A DNA stretch of 44,886 bases from Caldimonas tepidiphila (GTDB lineage: Bacteria > Pseudomonadota > Gammaproteobacteria > Burkholderiales > Burkholderiaceae_C), in assembly GCF_003569765.1 (NCBI RefSeq), contig NZ_QXMG01000048.1:1-44886 (forward strand), written 5' to 3'. The position numbers and the translations under genes are program-made. Positions 19,641-30,007 of the stretch are shown piece by piece; the stretch's first letter is position 1; every line of letters starts with the position of its first letter. Below the pieces are notes generated by a model. That model had not been told where the DNA came from and made no database searches. It saw only the letters and a program-made list of their open reading frames with translations.

Positions 19641-20909
19641 ATGCAGCAGGGACTCTCGGGTCTGATCGACCGGCGCCTGGCGGCGCTGCCGCGGCCGCTG
19701 GCGCTGGAGTGGCCGGGCGGGCAGGCGGGCCGCGCGGACGCGCGGCTGCGGCTCAAGCTCGGCGACATGCGCCAGCTCGGCGCGCTCGCGGGCGGCAACT
19801 TCGGCGAGCTCGCCGACGCCTACGTGCGCGGCGACGCCGACTTCGAGGGCCCGGTCGAGGAATTGATGGCGCTGGTCGGCGAGATGGCCGGCGACCCGGT
19901 GGCGTCGCGCCCGCGCGGCGCCTGGCACGAGTGGCTCGAGCACTGGCGCTCGCTGCGCCTGCACCGCCCGGAGCACGACGTGCGGCAGGTCCGGTTCCAC
20001 TACGACGTCTCGGACGACTTCTATGCGCTGTGGCTCGATCCGCGCCGCGTCTACTCCTGCGCCTACTTCGCCGAGCCGTCGATGACGCTGGCGCAGGCGC
20101 AGGAGGCCAAGCTCGACCTGATCTGCCGCAAGCTGCAGCTCGAGCCCGGCCTGCGCTTCCTCGACGTCGGCGCCGGCTGGGGCGCGCTGCTGCTGTGGGC
20201 CGCGGAGCACTACGGCGTGCAGGCGACCGGCATCACGCTGTCGAGGAACCAGCACGCCCACGTCAGCCGGCTGATCGAGGCGCGCGGGCTGCAGGACCGG
20301 GTGCAGGTGCGGCTGCTCGACTACCGGGCGCTCGACGAGCGCGAGCCCTTCGACCGAATCGCGTCGGTGGGCATGTTCGAGCATGTGGGGCGCGCCCGGC
20401 TCGGCGAGTATTTCGGTAAGCTCTACCGGCTGCTCGCGCCCGGCGGGCTGCTGATGAACCACGGCATCACCGCGCCGAGCCTGCACTACACCGAGATGGG
20501 CGGCGGGCTCGGCTCCTTCATCGGCAAGTACATCTTCCCCGGCGGCGAGCTGGTGCACGTCAGCCAGGCGACCGCGCTGATGAGCGACGCGGGGCTCGAG
20601 CTGCTCGACGCCGAGAACCTGCGCCCGCACTACGCGCGCACGCTGTGGGCCTGGTCGCGGGCACTGGAGTCGCAGCTGCCGCGCGCCCGCGAGCTGACGA
20701 GCGAGGCGACGGTGCGGGCCTATCGGCTCTACCTCGCCGGCTGCGCCTTGGGCTTCGAGCGCGGCTGGGTCACGATCTATCAGCTGCTCGCCGCGCGGCC
20801 CGACGGTCGGGCCGGCGAGGTGGCGGGCCGCCCGCTTGCGGGCGCACAATCGGTCTACCCGTTCAACCGCGCCCACATGCTCGGCGCCACAAGGAGCAGC
20901 ACGCAATGA
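19641..20909 (+). CDS. cfa: Cyclopropane-fatty-acyl-phospholipid synthase family methyltransferase
   Basis: 422 residues. Transfers a methylene carbon from SAM to cis double bonds of membrane phospholipid acyl chains, which protects against acid and solvent stress. The N-terminal lipid-binding part (~1-115) precedes the Rossmann methyltransferase. HYDVSDDFYALWLDP and YSCAYF (138-143) are CFA hallmarks, and LDVGAGWGALLLWA (174-187) is the SAM motif I. Later hallmarks are GMFEHVG, LMNHGIT, YIFPGG and the C-terminal ALGFERGWVTIYQLL. ATG 19641 follows GGAGG. The stop overlaps the DUF1840 gene by 4 bp, so they are co-translated. Confidence 0.95.
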   Translation: MQQGLSGLIDRRLAALPRPLALEWPGGQAGRADARLRLKLGDMRQLGALAGGNFGELADAYVRGDADFEGPVEELMALVGEMAGDPVASRPRGAWHEWLEHWRSLRLHRPEHDVRQVRFHYDVSDDFYALWLDPRRVYSCAYFAEPSMTLAQAQEAKLDLICRKLQLEPGLRFLDVGAGWGALLLWAAEHYGVQATGITLSRNQHAHVSRLIEARGLQDRVQVRLLDYRALDEREPFDRIASVGMFEHVGRARLGEYFGKLYRLLAPGGLLMNHGITAPSLHYTEMGGGLGSFIGKYIFPGGELVHVSQATALMSDAGLELLDAENLRPHYARTLWAWSRALESQLPRARELTSEATVRAYRLYLAGCALGFERGWVTIYQLLAARPDGRAGEVAGRPLAGAQSVYPFNRAHMLGATRSSTQ

Positions 20910-21229
20910 TCTACAAGTTCAAGTCGAAGGCCGCCGGCGATCTGATCCTGCTCGGCCCTTCGGGCGACCAGATCCTGCAAATCATCGGCAAGGAGCCCGC
21001 GCCCAAGGGCATCATCCTGCCCGAGGCGATGCCCGAGGCGGTCCGCGCGCTGGAGGCGGCGATCGCCGCCGACGAGGCCGAGCGCCAGCGCCAGGAGCAG
21101 GAGGCGGCCGAAGCGGGGGAGCCCTTGCCGCCGCGCGAAGGCATCACGCTGCGCCAGCGCGCCTGGCCGATGGTGGAGATGCTCAAGCGCTGCCATGCGG
21201 CCGGCAAGGAAATCGTCTGGGGCGTCTGA
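20906..21229 (+). CDS. DUF1840 family protein
   Basis: 107 residues beginning MIYKFKSKAAGDLILLGPSG and ending MLKRCHAAGKEIVWGV, both typical of DUF1840, a family of small soluble proteobacterial proteins of unknown function. A charged Glu/Gln/Arg-rich helix (~50-75) joins the two conserved ends. AAGGAG lies 9 bp before the ATG, which overlaps the CFA synthase stop as ATGA. Confidence 0.93.
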   Translation: MIYKFKSKAAGDLILLGPSGDQILQIIGKEPAPKGIILPEAMPEAVRALEAAIAADEAERQRQEQEAAEAGEPLPPREGITLRQRAWPMVEMLKRCHAAGKEIVWGV

Positions 21230-21281
21230 GGCGGCGGCAGGCCGCGGGGACGCGAAAAGAAACGACAAGGAGACCTGTGCG

Positions 21282-21911
21282 ATGAAACTCTGGAGCGACA
21301 GCTGGCCCGACGGCGCACCGATCCCGGCCCGCTACGCGGCCGGCCGGCCCGATCCCGCCAGCACGGTGGGCTTTTCCGACGACCTGAACCCGCACCTGGC
21401 CTGGGACGGCGTGCCCGAGGGCACGAAAAGCCTCGTGCTGATCTGCCACGACCGCGACGTGCCGACCCGGGGCGAGGACGTCAACCAGCCCGACCGCGAG
21501 GTGCCGGCGGACCTGCCGCGCACCGACTTCTTCCACTGGGTGCTGGCGGACCTGCCGGCCGGTCTGCGGCAGATCGCCGAGGGCGAGTTCTCGAGCGGCT
21601 TCACGCCGCGCGGCAAGAGCGGGCCGCAGACGCTGCACGGCGCGCGCCACGGCCTCAACGACTACACCGGCTGGTTCGCCGGCAACCCGGAGATGGCCGG
21701 GCAGTACTTCGGCTACGACGGCCCCTTCCCGCCCTTCAACGACGCGCTGATCCATCACTACGTCTTCACGCTGTACGCGCTCGACGTCGAGCGGCTGGCG
21801 GTGGAGGGCGCCTTCACCGGCGCGCAGGCGCGCGAGGCGCTGCGCGGCCACGTGCTGGCCGAGGCCCGCTGGACGGGCACCTACACGCTCAACCGGCGCC
21901 TGGCCGGCTGA
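21282..21911 (+). CDS. YbhB/YbcL family (PEBP, Raf-kinase-inhibitor-like) protein
   Basis: 209 residues, soluble with no signal peptide. The PEBP fold is recognisable from NPHLAWDGVPEGTKSLVLIC, DRDVP, FFHWVLADLPAG, and GYDGPFPPFNDALIHHYVFT, which supplies the conserved ligand-pocket His and Pro residues. A ~25-residue insertion (RGEDVNQPDREVPADLP) is typical of the longer bacterial members. Bacterial roles are poorly defined; no enzymatic activity is claimed. AAGGAG precedes ATG 21282, 52 bp after DUF1840, so it probably shares that transcript, which ends at the terminator just downstream. Confidence 0.92.
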   Translation: MKLWSDSWPDGAPIPARYAAGRPDPASTVGFSDDLNPHLAWDGVPEGTKSLVLICHDRDVPTRGEDVNQPDREVPADLPRTDFFHWVLADLPAGLRQIAEGEFSSGFTPRGKSGPQTLHGARHGLNDYTGWFAGNPEMAGQYFGYDGPFPPFNDALIHHYVFTLYALDVERLAVEGAFTGAQAREALRGHVLAEARWTGTYTLNRRLAG

Positions 21912-21930
21912 CGCGGGCGCACGAGCCGCC

Positions 21931-21963
21931 GCCGTCCCCCGCCCCTCCAGGGGGGCGGCTTTT
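21931..21963 (+). terminator. Rho-independent terminator after the PEBP gene
   Basis: GCCGTCCCCC (21931-21940) pairs with GGGGGGCGGC (21950-21959) with one G-T pair across a 9-base loop, followed by TTTT. It ends the cfa-DUF1840-PEBP unit. Confidence 0.75.
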
Positions 21964-22027
21964 CGACGCGCACCGCACAATGCGGTCTCACGCGCCGCCT
22001 CCGGCGCACCCGTCTGCTGCCGCATCC

Positions 22028-22723
22028 ATGCCCCATTCCGAAGTCACCCGCGTCATCGCCATCCGGCATGGCGAGACCGCCTGGAACGTCGACACCCGCA
22101 TCCAGGGCCATCTCGACATCCCCCTCAACGACACCGGCCGCTGGCAGGCGCGCCGCATGGCGGCGGCGCTGGCCGACGCCGGCATCGACGCGATCTACGC
22201 GAGCGACCTGTCGCGCGCCCATGCCACCGCGCAGGCGCTCGCCGACGCGACCGGCCGTCCGGTCGTCGCCGACACGGGGCTGCGCGAGCGCTGCTTCGGC
22301 AGCTTCGAGGGCCGCACCTTCGCCGAGATCGAGGCGCAGTGGCCCGAGGAGGCGCTGCGCTGGCGCCGCCGCGACCCGGAGTTCGGGCCGCCCGGCGGCG
22401 AGACGCTGCGCGGCTTCTTCGAGCGCGTCGTCGCCACCGCCAGCCGGCTCGCCGCCGCGCACCCGGGGCAGACGGTGGCGATGGTCGCGCACGGCGGCGT
22501 GCTCGACTGCCTCTACCGCGCCGCGTCGCGCGTCGACCTGCTGGCCGCGCGCACCTGGCAGCTCGGCAACGCCAGCATCAACCGGCTGCTCTACATGCCC
22601 GAGGGCTTCACGCTGGTCGGCTGGGGCGACACGATGCACCTGCAGGGCGAGGGCACGCTCGACGAGAGCAACGACCCGCAGGCCGTCAACGGCGGCAGCG
22701 GCCGCGTCGGCCACGCCGCCTGA
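22028..22723 (+). CDS. Histidine phosphatase family protein (phosphoglycerate mutase-like)
   Basis: 231 residues. The catalytic RHGETAWN motif is at residues ~14-21, with the second arginine in SDLSRAHATA, Glu in GLRERCFGSFEG, and the second catalytic His in MVAHGGVLDC. This is the complete set for a branch-1 histidine phosphatase. The group includes cofactor-dependent phosphoglycerate mutases, CobC/PhoE-like and broad phosphatases; sequence alone does not fix the substrate. The C-terminal ~25 residues are a polar extension. ATG 22028 lacks a clear ribosome site. Convergent with ruvB. Confidence 0.92.
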   Translation: MPHSEVTRVIAIRHGETAWNVDTRIQGHLDIPLNDTGRWQARRMAAALADAGIDAIYASDLSRAHATAQALADATGRPVVADTGLRERCFGSFEGRTFAEIEAQWPEEALRWRRRDPEFGPPGGETLRGFFERVVATASRLAAAHPGQTVAMVAHGGVLDCLYRAASRVDLLAARTWQLGNASINRLLYMPEGFTLVGWGDTMHLQGEGTLDESNDPQAVNGGSGRVGHAA

Positions 22724-22788
22724 GCCGCCGGGTCCCGGCTCGCGCCCGCGGCGGTTGCCGGGGCGGGGCCGCGAGCGAAGGCGCGGCC

Positions 22789-23844
<1,056 letters not shown>

Positions 23845-23890
23845 ACAGTGATTGTGCGCGCCGCCCGGGCCGGCTCAGGCGCCGGGGGCT

Positions 23891-24466
23891 TTACTTCGAC
23901 AGCGACTTGAGCGCCATGCGGATGCCGTCGGAGACGCCCACGTCGGCGGGCAGCGCCTTGAGCGCCGCGGCGGCCTCCTTGTCGCTGTAGCCGAGCGCGA
24001 CGAGCGCCTGCAGCACGTCGGCCTGCGCCTCGCTCGCCACCGCCACGGGCGCGTGGCCGAGCTCGGGGCCGAGCTTGCCCTTGAGCTCGAGCAGCAGCCG
24101 CTCGGCGGTCTTCTTGCCGATGCCCGGCACCTTCACGAGACGGCCGCTCTCCTGCAGGCTCACCGCCTGCGCGAGCTCGGCGACGCTCAGCCCCGACAGC
24201 AGCGACAGTGCCATGCGCGGTCCGACCCCCGAGATGCGGATCAGCAGCCGGAAGGTCTCGCGCTCGGCCGCGGTGAGGAAGCCGAACAGCACCTGCGCGT
24301 CCTCGCGCACGACGAAATGGGTGAGCAGCGTGACGCGCTCGCCGAGGTTGGGGAGGTTGTAGAAGGTGCTCATCGGCACGTCGACTTCGTAGCCGACGCC
24401 GTTGACGTCCAGCAGCACCAGCGGAGGGGCCTTCTCCGCAATGAGGCCCGTGAGGCGACCGATCAT
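23891..24466 (-). CDS. ruvA: Holliday junction branch migration complex subunit RuvA
   Basis: 191 residues. An N-terminal OB fold ([31 protein letters not shown]), two helix-hairpin-helix motifs ([18 protein letters not shown] and [20 protein letters not shown]), and the C-terminal domain that contacts RuvB ([18 protein letters not shown]). RuvA tetramers bind the four-way junction. First of the ruvAB pair, 51 bp downstream of the NarL-type regulator on the same strand. Confidence 0.98.
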   Translation of the reverse strand: MIGRLTGLIAEKAPPLVLLDVNGVGYEVDVPMSTFYNLPNLGERVTLLTHFVVREDAQVLFGFLTAAERETFRLLIRISGVGPRMALSLLSGLSVAELAQAVSLQESGRLVKVPGIGKKTAERLLLELKGKLGPELGHAPVAVASEAQADVLQALVALGYSDKEAAAALKALPADVGVSDGIRMALKSLSK

Positions 24467-24517
24467 GCCGGGATTATCGGCGGGCGCCGCAGCCCGCCGT
24501 CCCGGCGGCGCCGCGCG

Positions 24518-25174
24518 TCAGCGCGAGCGGCGGAACAGGCCCAGGCGCTGCGCCTCGAGCGCGGCTTCGGCGCGCGAGGAGACGTTGAGCTTGCGGTAGA
24601 TCTGCTTGACGTAGTCGGCGATCGTGTGGCGGCTCAGGTTGAGCTGCTGGCCGATCTCGGGCAGCGTGAAGCCCTTGGCGACGCGCAGCAGCACCTCGTT
24701 CTCGCGGTCGGTCAGCGACACCGCGGGCAGCAGCGGCTCGTTGCGCGGCCGCTCCTGCGAGGCGAAGTAGGCGATGACGCGGCGCGCGATCGACGGCGAC
24801 AGCGGCGGCTCGCCCTGGCTGATGCGCTGGAGCTGCTCGGCGAGATGGTCGCGCGCCTGCTCCTTCAGGATGTAGCCGAAGGCGCCGGCCTGCAGCGCCG
24901 GGAACAGGTGCTCGTCGTCGTCGTGGATCGTCACGACCACCGACTGCGCCTCGGGCTGGTGCTCGCGCAGGTACTCGACCACGTCGGTGCCCGAGCCGTC
25001 GGGCAGGCCCAGGTCGATCAGCGCGAGGTCGAAGCGCATCGCGGTGATCTGCTCGCGTGCGTCGTGCACGCGGGCGCTCTCCGAGATGCGGGCGTTGGGG
25101 AACACCTGGAGCACCACGGCCTTGAGCCATTGGCGGATTTCAGGCAAATCTTCCAGCAGCAGGATGTGCATCAT
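24518..25174 (-). CDS. NarL/FixJ family response regulator
   Basis: About 218 residues from ATG 25174. The receiver has acidic pocket ED8-9 and phospho-Asp54 in LALIDLGLPDGSG; IHDDDEHLF and YILKEQA supply the Thr-equivalent region and Lys. The C-terminal LuxR-type helix-turn-helix (~148-210) reads LTDRENEVLLRVAKGFTLPE, then IGQQLNLSRHTIADYVKQIY. ATG 25171 and TTG 25201 are other possible starts, and none has a strong ribosome site. Lies 97 bp after the 7TM kinase gene, its likely partner. Target genes unknown. Confidence 0.95.
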   Translation of the reverse strand: MMHILLLEDLPEIRQWLKAVVLQVFPNARISESARVHDAREQITAMRFDLALIDLGLPDGSGTDVVEYLREHQPEAQSVVVTIHDDDEHLFPALQAGAFGYILKEQARDHLAEQLQRISQGEPPLSPSIARRVIAYFASQERPRNEPLLPAVSLTDRENEVLLRVAKGFTLPEIGQQLNLSRHTIADYVKQIYRKLNVSSRAEAALEAQRLGLFRRSR

Positions 25175-25271
25175 GGCGGTGAGGTCCAAGCCGTTATACA
25201 AGGTAAATTCATGTTAGCAGGCGCCTTTCGGGCCCACCAACACCGCAGGCATGGGGTCCGGGTCCGCTTTC

Positions 25272-27143
25272 TCACAGCGGCAGCGTGAGCCGCAGCACCG
25301 TGCCGCTGCCGGCCGACGACTCCACCAGGCACTGCCCGGCGAGCTGCTTGGCGCGGCGCTTCATGCTCGCCATGCCGTGGCCGCGGTCGAGCCGTCCGTC
25401 CACCTCCAGCGGGATGCCGCGCCCGTTGTCGCGGATCATCAGCGAGAAGTCGTTCTCGTCGGCCTCGCAGCGGATGCTGACCGCGTCGGCGCCGCTGTGC
25501 TTGATGATGTTGTTGACCGCCTCGCGCAGGATGCGGGTGGTCTGCACGTAGGCGCGCGCCGACAGCGCGCGCTCGTCGTTGTCGTTGCAGCTGATCCATT
25601 CGAGCTGCACGTTGGCCTGTCCCAGCCGCGACACGTTCTCGGCGCGCCAGTCGGCCAGCGCATCGGCGATCTTCACCGGCTTGCCGGTGAGGCCCCGCAC
25701 CGACAGCCGCATCTCCTCGAGCGCCTCGCGCGCGAGCGTCGAGATGCGCTCGTTGTCGCTGGTGTGCACGATCGTCAGCAGCTTGGCGCCGAGGTCGTCG
25801 TGCAGGTCGGCGGCGATGCGCTTGCGCTCGGCCTCGGCCACCTGCTCGGCGCGCGCGTCGGCGAGCTCGGCGTAGCTGCGCTCGATCTCGGCGGTCTTGT
25901 CGAGCACGCGCTGCTCCAGGTCGAGCCGCGCCTGTTCCGCCGCCTGCAGCGCGCGCAGGAACAGCTGCAGCAGCCGCAGCCCGACGACGACGAACAGCAC
26001 CGGCATGCCGAAGTGGATCGGATGCACGCGCGGCAGGTCGACCCAGGCGTGCTGCACCCCGACCTCGCCGACGATGAAGAGCGTCAGCAGGCTCAGCACC
26101 AGCGCCATCACCGGGAAGTCGCTGCGCTGCTCGCGCCACGCGATGCCGAGGTAGAGCGCGATGGCGGCGAGCACCTCCAGCACGTAGACCGTGTACCAGA
26201 TGCTGGCCGTCAGGAACACGCGGTCGGCCCCGGCGATCACGAAGCTCAGCGGCACGACCACGCACTGCGCCAGCAGCAGCGCCTCCACCCGGCGCTGGCG
26301 CACGCCGCCGTAGTGCATCAGGAACAGCACCGCGCACATCACCACCGGCGGGAACAGCGCGCAGGTCAGCATCTCGAGGTGCGCCGCCTGCATCGGGAAG
26401 GGCAGCTCGCGCAGCCACAGCCGCGCGCTGATCAGCGACCAGCCGACCAGCGTCAGGCCGAAGTACAGGTAGGGGCGCTCGCCGCGCCGCGCCAGCGCGA
26501 GCGCCAGCATGAACAGCCCCAGCAGCGCGGTGGCGACGCTGGCGATCTGCGCCATCGTGACGTTCCAGAATAGCTGCCGCTCGTACAGCGGCCGCAGCGC
26601 GTGGTGCGGGCCGACCAGCAGCTCCGACAGCCCGGCGGCGCGCTGGCGCGCCGCGACGCGCTGCAGCGGATGGCCGGCGAGCAGCACTTCCAGGACGTTG
26701 CGCCGGTCCGCGTGCAGCAGCGCGGCGGGCAGCATCACGAGTTGCGGGTGGTAGCAGTTGCGCGCATAGGGCGGCGTCATCGGGCCGCCGCTGGCGACCA
26801 GCTCGCCGTTGAGAAGGATGTCGGCGGTGGAGCAGGTGCGCTCGATGTAGAGCGCCTGCAGCGTGCCCGCCTGTCCCGCCGGCAGCTCGAACTCCAGCCG
26901 GTAGCGCCGGCGGCCCTCGAAGTCGGGACTGCGGCCCTGCGCCCACTCGTCGGGCAGGTCCACGTCGTCCGCCACGGCCCGCGCCGGTGCGCCGCCGAGG
27001 GGTTGTTCCTCGACCACCTGCGCCCGCACCAGCGTCTGCACCCCCGGGGGCGGGGGGGGCTCGGCGCCGGCCGGCCGTGCCAGCAGCAGGCACAGGCAGA
27101 ACGGCAACATCCAGCGCAGCAGGGCAGGCCATCGGATATACAT
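25272..27143 (-). CDS. 7TM sensor histidine kinase (7TMR-DISM/HisKA_3 type)
   Basis: About 623 residues. A signal-like start ([20 protein letters not shown]) is followed by a ~165-residue periplasmic beta-rich region ([34 protein letters not shown]), seven membrane helices (~195-410), a coiled coil, then HisKA_3 with [17 protein letters not shown] and HATPase_c ([31 protein letters not shown]). NarX-type kinases of this build phosphorylate LuxR-type regulators, here the one downstream. The periplasmic fold resembles carbohydrate-binding 7TMR-DISM sensors; ligand unknown. Divergent from phoH with a 105-bp gap. Confidence 0.92.
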   Translation of the reverse strand: MYIRWPALLRWMLPFCLCLLLARPAGAEPPPPPGVQTLVRAQVVEEQPLGGAPARAVADDVDLPDEWAQGRSPDFEGRRRYRLEFELPAGQAGTLQALYIERTCSTADILLNGELVASGGPMTPPYARNCYHPQLVMLPAALLHADRRNVLEVLLAGHPLQRVAARQRAAGLSELLVGPHHALRPLYERQLFWNVTMAQIASVATALLGLFMLALALARRGERPYLYFGLTLVGWSLISARLWLRELPFPMQAAHLEMLTCALFPPVVMCAVLFLMHYGGVRQRRVEALLLAQCVVVPLSFVIAGADRVFLTASIWYTVYVLEVLAAIALYLGIAWREQRSDFPVMALVLSLLTLFIVGEVGVQHAWVDLPRVHPIHFGMPVLFVVVGLRLLQLFLRALQAAEQARLDLEQRVLDKTAEIERSYAELADARAEQVAEAERKRIAADLHDDLGAKLLTIVHTSDNERISTLAREALEEMRLSVRGLTGKPVKIADALADWRAENVSRLGQANVQLEWISCNDNDERALSARAYVQTTRILREAVNNIIKHSGADAVSIRCEADENDFSLMIRDNGRGIPLEVDGRLDRGHGMASMKRRAKQLAGQCLVESSAGSGTVLRLTLPL

Positions 27144-27248
27144 GCTTGCATTTTGCAAGAAGGCCCGGTCGCGACAGGGCTGGACCCGCAACTGTGCCGC
27201 GCGCGCCGCTTGGCGCCAAAATGAGCTCTTTGCATGCCAGGGTCTGCT
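27144..27248. promoter_or_regulatory. Divergent promoter region with two palindromes
   Basis: Between the 7TM kinase and phoH. CTTGCA-TTT-TGCAAG (27145-27159) sits immediately before the kinase start codon, and TTGGCGCCAA (27210-27219) is a perfect palindrome ~30 bp before phoH. Either could be an operator or, for the first, a leader hairpin. No clear -10/-35 pair was found. Confidence 0.35.
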
Positions 27249-28205
27249 GTGATACTTCGCCACGCCTTCATCCCGGTCGACAACGAGCGCCTGGCGCACC
27301 TGTGCGGCACGCTCGACGAGCACCTGCGCGCCATCGAGGCGGCCTTCGGCGTGAAGGTCACGCGCCGCAACGAGTCCTTCCGCATCGAGGGGCCGAAGAA
27401 GCCGGCCGAGCGGGTGGCGTCGCTGCTGCAGTGGCTCTACGAGCGTGCGCGCCGCCCGATCCCGCCCGACGAGTTCCAGCTCGCGCTGGTCGAGGCGCAG
27501 AAGAACACCGACCTCGGCCCGCCGGACGGCGACGAGGAGATCGTGCTGCGCACGCGCCGCTCCGACCTGTCGGGGCGCACGCCGACGCAGGAGCTCTACC
27601 TGCGCAACATCCTCAACCACGACATCACCTTCGGGATCGGTCCGGCCGGCACCGGCAAGACCTTCCTCGCGGTGGCCTGCGCGGTCGACGCGCTCGAGAG
27701 GAGCGCCGTGCAGCGCGTGATCCTGACGCGCCCGGCGGTCGAGGCCGGCGAGCGGCTCGGCTTCCTGCCCGGCGACCTGACGCAGAAGGTCGATCCCTAC
27801 CTGCGGCCGCTGTACGACGCGCTCTACGACCTGATGGGCTTCGATCGCGTCACGAAGGCCTTCGAGAAGGGCTCGATCGAGATCGCGCCGCTGGCCTTCA
27901 TGCGCGGACGCACCCTCAACCACGCCTTCGTCATCCTCGACGAGGCGCAGAACACGACGCCCGAGCAGATGAAGATGTTCCTCACGCGCATCGGCTTCGG
28001 CTCCAAGGCGGTGGTGACGGGCGACGTGAGCCAGATCGACCTGCCCAAGGGCCAGAGCAGCGGCCTGATCGAGGCCGAGCGCATCCTGCGGCGCGTCAAC
28101 GGCATCGCGATGACGCGCTTCACCGCCGCCGACGTGGTGCGCCACCCGCTGGTGGCGCGCATCGTCGACGCCTACGATGCCGCGCGCAAGGGCGGCAACG
28201 ACTGA
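27249..28205 (+). CDS. phoH: PhoH family ATPase
   Basis: 318 residues from GTG 27249, the position that matches the family N-terminus ([19 protein letters not shown]); ATG 27234 is an alternative. An RNA-binding-like N-terminal part precedes the P-loop domain, with Walker [12 protein letters not shown] at 131-141, [17 protein letters not shown], Walker [21 protein letters not shown], and GDVSQIDLP. PhoH-like proteins are ATPases linked to RNA metabolism, and this gene is commonly paired with ybeY. It precedes ybeY by 83 bp. The usual miaB upstream is absent. Confidence 0.96.
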   Translation: MILRHAFIPVDNERLAHLCGTLDEHLRAIEAAFGVKVTRRNESFRIEGPKKPAERVASLLQWLYERARRPIPPDEFQLALVEAQKNTDLGPPDGDEEIVLRTRRSDLSGRTPTQELYLRNILNHDITFGIGPAGTGKTFLAVACAVDALERSAVQRVILTRPAVEAGERLGFLPGDLTQKVDPYLRPLYDALYDLMGFDRVTKAFEKGSIEIAPLAFMRGRTLNHAFVILDEAQNTTPEQMKMFLTRIGFGSKAVVTGDVSQIDLPKGQSSGLIEAERILRRVNGIAMTRFTAADVVRHPLVARIVDAYDAARKGGND

Positions 28206-28288
28206 AGGACAATCTGGGCCTGTCGCCCGCGCCGCATTGCGCGGCCCCCGGCCCGCGCGCGAGCGCCTTCCCCAGGTCCCTTTCGTCC

Positions 28289-28744
28289 ATGCCCCGCATC
28301 TCCCGGCCCGAGCTGAGCCTCTCGCTGCAATTCGCCGACCCGCGCCACCGCGCGCTGCTGCCGCGCCACAAGGTGGCGCGCTGGATCCGCGCCGCGCTCG
28401 ACGCGCCCGGCGAGATCACGGTGCGCGTCGTCGACGCCGAGGAGGGGCAGACGCTCAACCGCGAGTTCCGCGGCAAGGACTACGCGACCAACGTGCTGAC
28501 CTTCGACTACAGCCACGCGCCGGTGGTCGCCGCCGACCTGATCCTGTGCGCGCCGGTGGTCGAGCGCGAGGCGCAGGCCGAGGGCAGGGCGCTCGAGGCG
28601 CACTACGCGCACCTGCTGGTGCACGGCACGCTGCACGCGCAGGGCCACGACCACGAGGAGGAGGCCGAGGCCGAGGCGATGGAGGCGCGCGAGAGCGAGG
28701 TGATGCGCGCGCTCGGCTTCGCCGACCCCTACGCCCAGGACTGA
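28289..28744 (+). CDS. ybeY: Endoribonuclease YbeY (rRNA maturation factor)
   Basis: 151 residues. The zinc site is [11 protein letters not shown] with His112, His116 and His122, the signature of UPF0054. [18 protein letters not shown] is the other conserved block. YbeY takes part in 16S rRNA 3'-end maturation and ribosome quality control. Downstream of phoH in the usual order, but the typical corC and lnt genes do not follow; rlmI comes instead, convergently. Confidence 0.97.
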   Translation: MPRISRPELSLSLQFADPRHRALLPRHKVARWIRAALDAPGEITVRVVDAEEGQTLNREFRGKDYATNVLTFDYSHAPVVAADLILCAPVVEREAQAEGRALEAHYAHLLVHGTLHAQGHDHEEEAEAEAMEARESEVMRALGFADPYAQD

Positions 28745-28746
28745 AG

Positions 28747-28768
28747 GCCCGGCCGCGAGCGGCCGGGC
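28747..28768. terminator. Strong hairpin between convergent ybeY and rlmI
   Basis: GCCCGGCCGC and GCGGCCGGGC form a perfect 10-bp stem with a 2-base centre, starting 3 bp after the ybeY stop and ending 6 bp before the rlmI stop. No U-tract on either side, so it may act as a bidirectional transcript-end structure rather than a classical terminator. Confidence 0.5.
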
Positions 28769-28774
28769 GCGCCT

Positions 28775-29956
28775 TCAGCGCTTGAGGATCACCAGCCCCT
28801 TGAGGTACTCGCCCTCGGGGAAGAAGAGGGTCTGCGGGTGGTCGGGGGCCGCCGCGAGCCGGTCGTAGATCAGGCCGTCGACCTGCGCGTCCATCGCCGC
28901 GCCGGCGACGATCTTGTGGAACAGCTCCGGCCCCACGCCGCCCGAGCACGAGAAGGTCAGCAGCGCGCCGCCGGGCTCGAGCAGCTTGAGCGCGAGGCGG
29001 TTGATGTCCTTGTAGGCGCGCGCGGCGCGCTCGGCATGGCTCGCGGTCGGCGCGAACTTCGGCGGATCGAGCACGATCGCGTCGAAGCGCCGGCCTTCCT
29101 TCAGCAGGCGCCGCAGCGTCTCGTTGACGTCGGCGTCGAGGGCCTCGTGGCGGGACGGGTCGAAGCCGTTGAGCTCGACGTGGGCCGTCGCGCGCGCGAG
29201 CGCCGGGGCGGAGGAGTCGACGCTCGTGACCTGCGCCGCGCCGCCGGCGAGCGCCGCGACGCTGAAGCCGCCGGTGTAGCAGTAGCAGTTCAGCACGCGG
29301 TCGAAGCCGAAGTGGCGCACCAGGTCGGCGAAGCGCTTGCGGTTGTCGCGCTGGTCGAGGTAGAAGCCGGTCTTGTGGCCCTCGGCGACGTCGAGCGTGA
29401 GCCGCCAGTCGTGCTCGCGGATCGTCACGCTGGTGGCGCCCTCGCCGCGCAGCCAGCCGGTGGCCGGCTCCAGCCCTTCGAGGCCGCGCACGCCGGAGTC
29501 GGAGCGCTCGTACAGGCGCGTCAGCCCGGTGGCCTTCAGCAGCAGGTCGGCGATCGTCTGCTTCCAGCGCTCCGTGCCGGCCGACAGGAACTGCGCGCTC
29601 AGGGTGTCGCCGTAGCGGTCGACGATCAGTCCGGGCAGGCCGTCGGCCTCGCCGTGGATCAGCCGCACGCCGTCGCTCGCGATCGGCATGCGCGCGCGCA
29701 CCGCCAGCGCCTGCGCGATGCGCCGCTCGAAGAAGGCGGCATCGATGCGCTCGGCCTCGTCGTAGCTCCAGGCCCGCACGCGGATCATCGAGGTCGGGCT
29801 GAACGAGGCCCATGCGAGGAACTTGCCGTCGTGCGCCTCGACGCGCACCGTCTCGCCGGCGTCGGCGCGGCCGCTGGCGATGCTGCCCTGGAACACCCAG
29901 GGGTGCTGGCGCAGCAGCGAGCGCTCCTTGCCTTCTCTCAAACGAATGGATTTCAT
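28775..29956 (-). CDS. rlmI: 23S rRNA (cytosine-C5) methyltransferase RlmI-like
   Basis: 393 residues. An N-terminal PUA domain (~1-80, LREGKERSLLRQHPWVFQGS) is followed by a middle domain (IHGEADGLPGLIVDRYGDTL) and a Rossmann methyltransferase. That part shows NCYCYTGGFSVAALAGGA (motif I), FDAIVLDPPKFAPT (motif IV) and LLTFSCSGGV with the catalytic Cys. RlmI methylates C1962 of 23S rRNA in E. coli; this is a class I SAM enzyme of the same group. Last gene of the minus-strand run from lpxL, 51 bp after xerC. Confidence 0.94.
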   Translation of the reverse strand: MKSIRLREGKERSLLRQHPWVFQGSIASGRADAGETVRVEAHDGKFLAWASFSPTSMIRVRAWSYDEAERIDAAFFERRIAQALAVRARMPIASDGVRLIHGEADGLPGLIVDRYGDTLSAQFLSAGTERWKQTIADLLLKATGLTRLYERSDSGVRGLEGLEPATGWLRGEGATSVTIREHDWRLTLDVAEGHKTGFYLDQRDNRKRFADLVRHFGFDRVLNCYCYTGGFSVAALAGGAAQVTSVDSSAPALARATAHVELNGFDPSRHEALDADVNETLRRLLKEGRRFDAIVLDPPKFAPTASHAERAARAYKDINRLALKLLEPGGALLTFSCSGGVGPELFHKIVAGAAMDAQVDGLIYDRLAAAPDHPQTLFFPEGEYLKGLVILKR

Positions 29957-30007
29957 GGGCGCGGATTGTCGCCGCGCGCCGCGCCGGCCGCCGCTCGCGG
30001 CGTGGTT

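Noticed and set aside
18111-20909. 932-residue frame containing the CFA synthase
   Set aside because: The first ~510 residues are antisense shadow of the dehydrogenase gene and a frame-shifted Lrp gene; ATG 19641 with GGAGG gives the normal CFA length.
28747-28768. ybeY/rlmI hairpin as a classical rho-independent terminator
   Set aside because: Very stable stem but no T-tract on either strand; kept only as a transcript-end structure.
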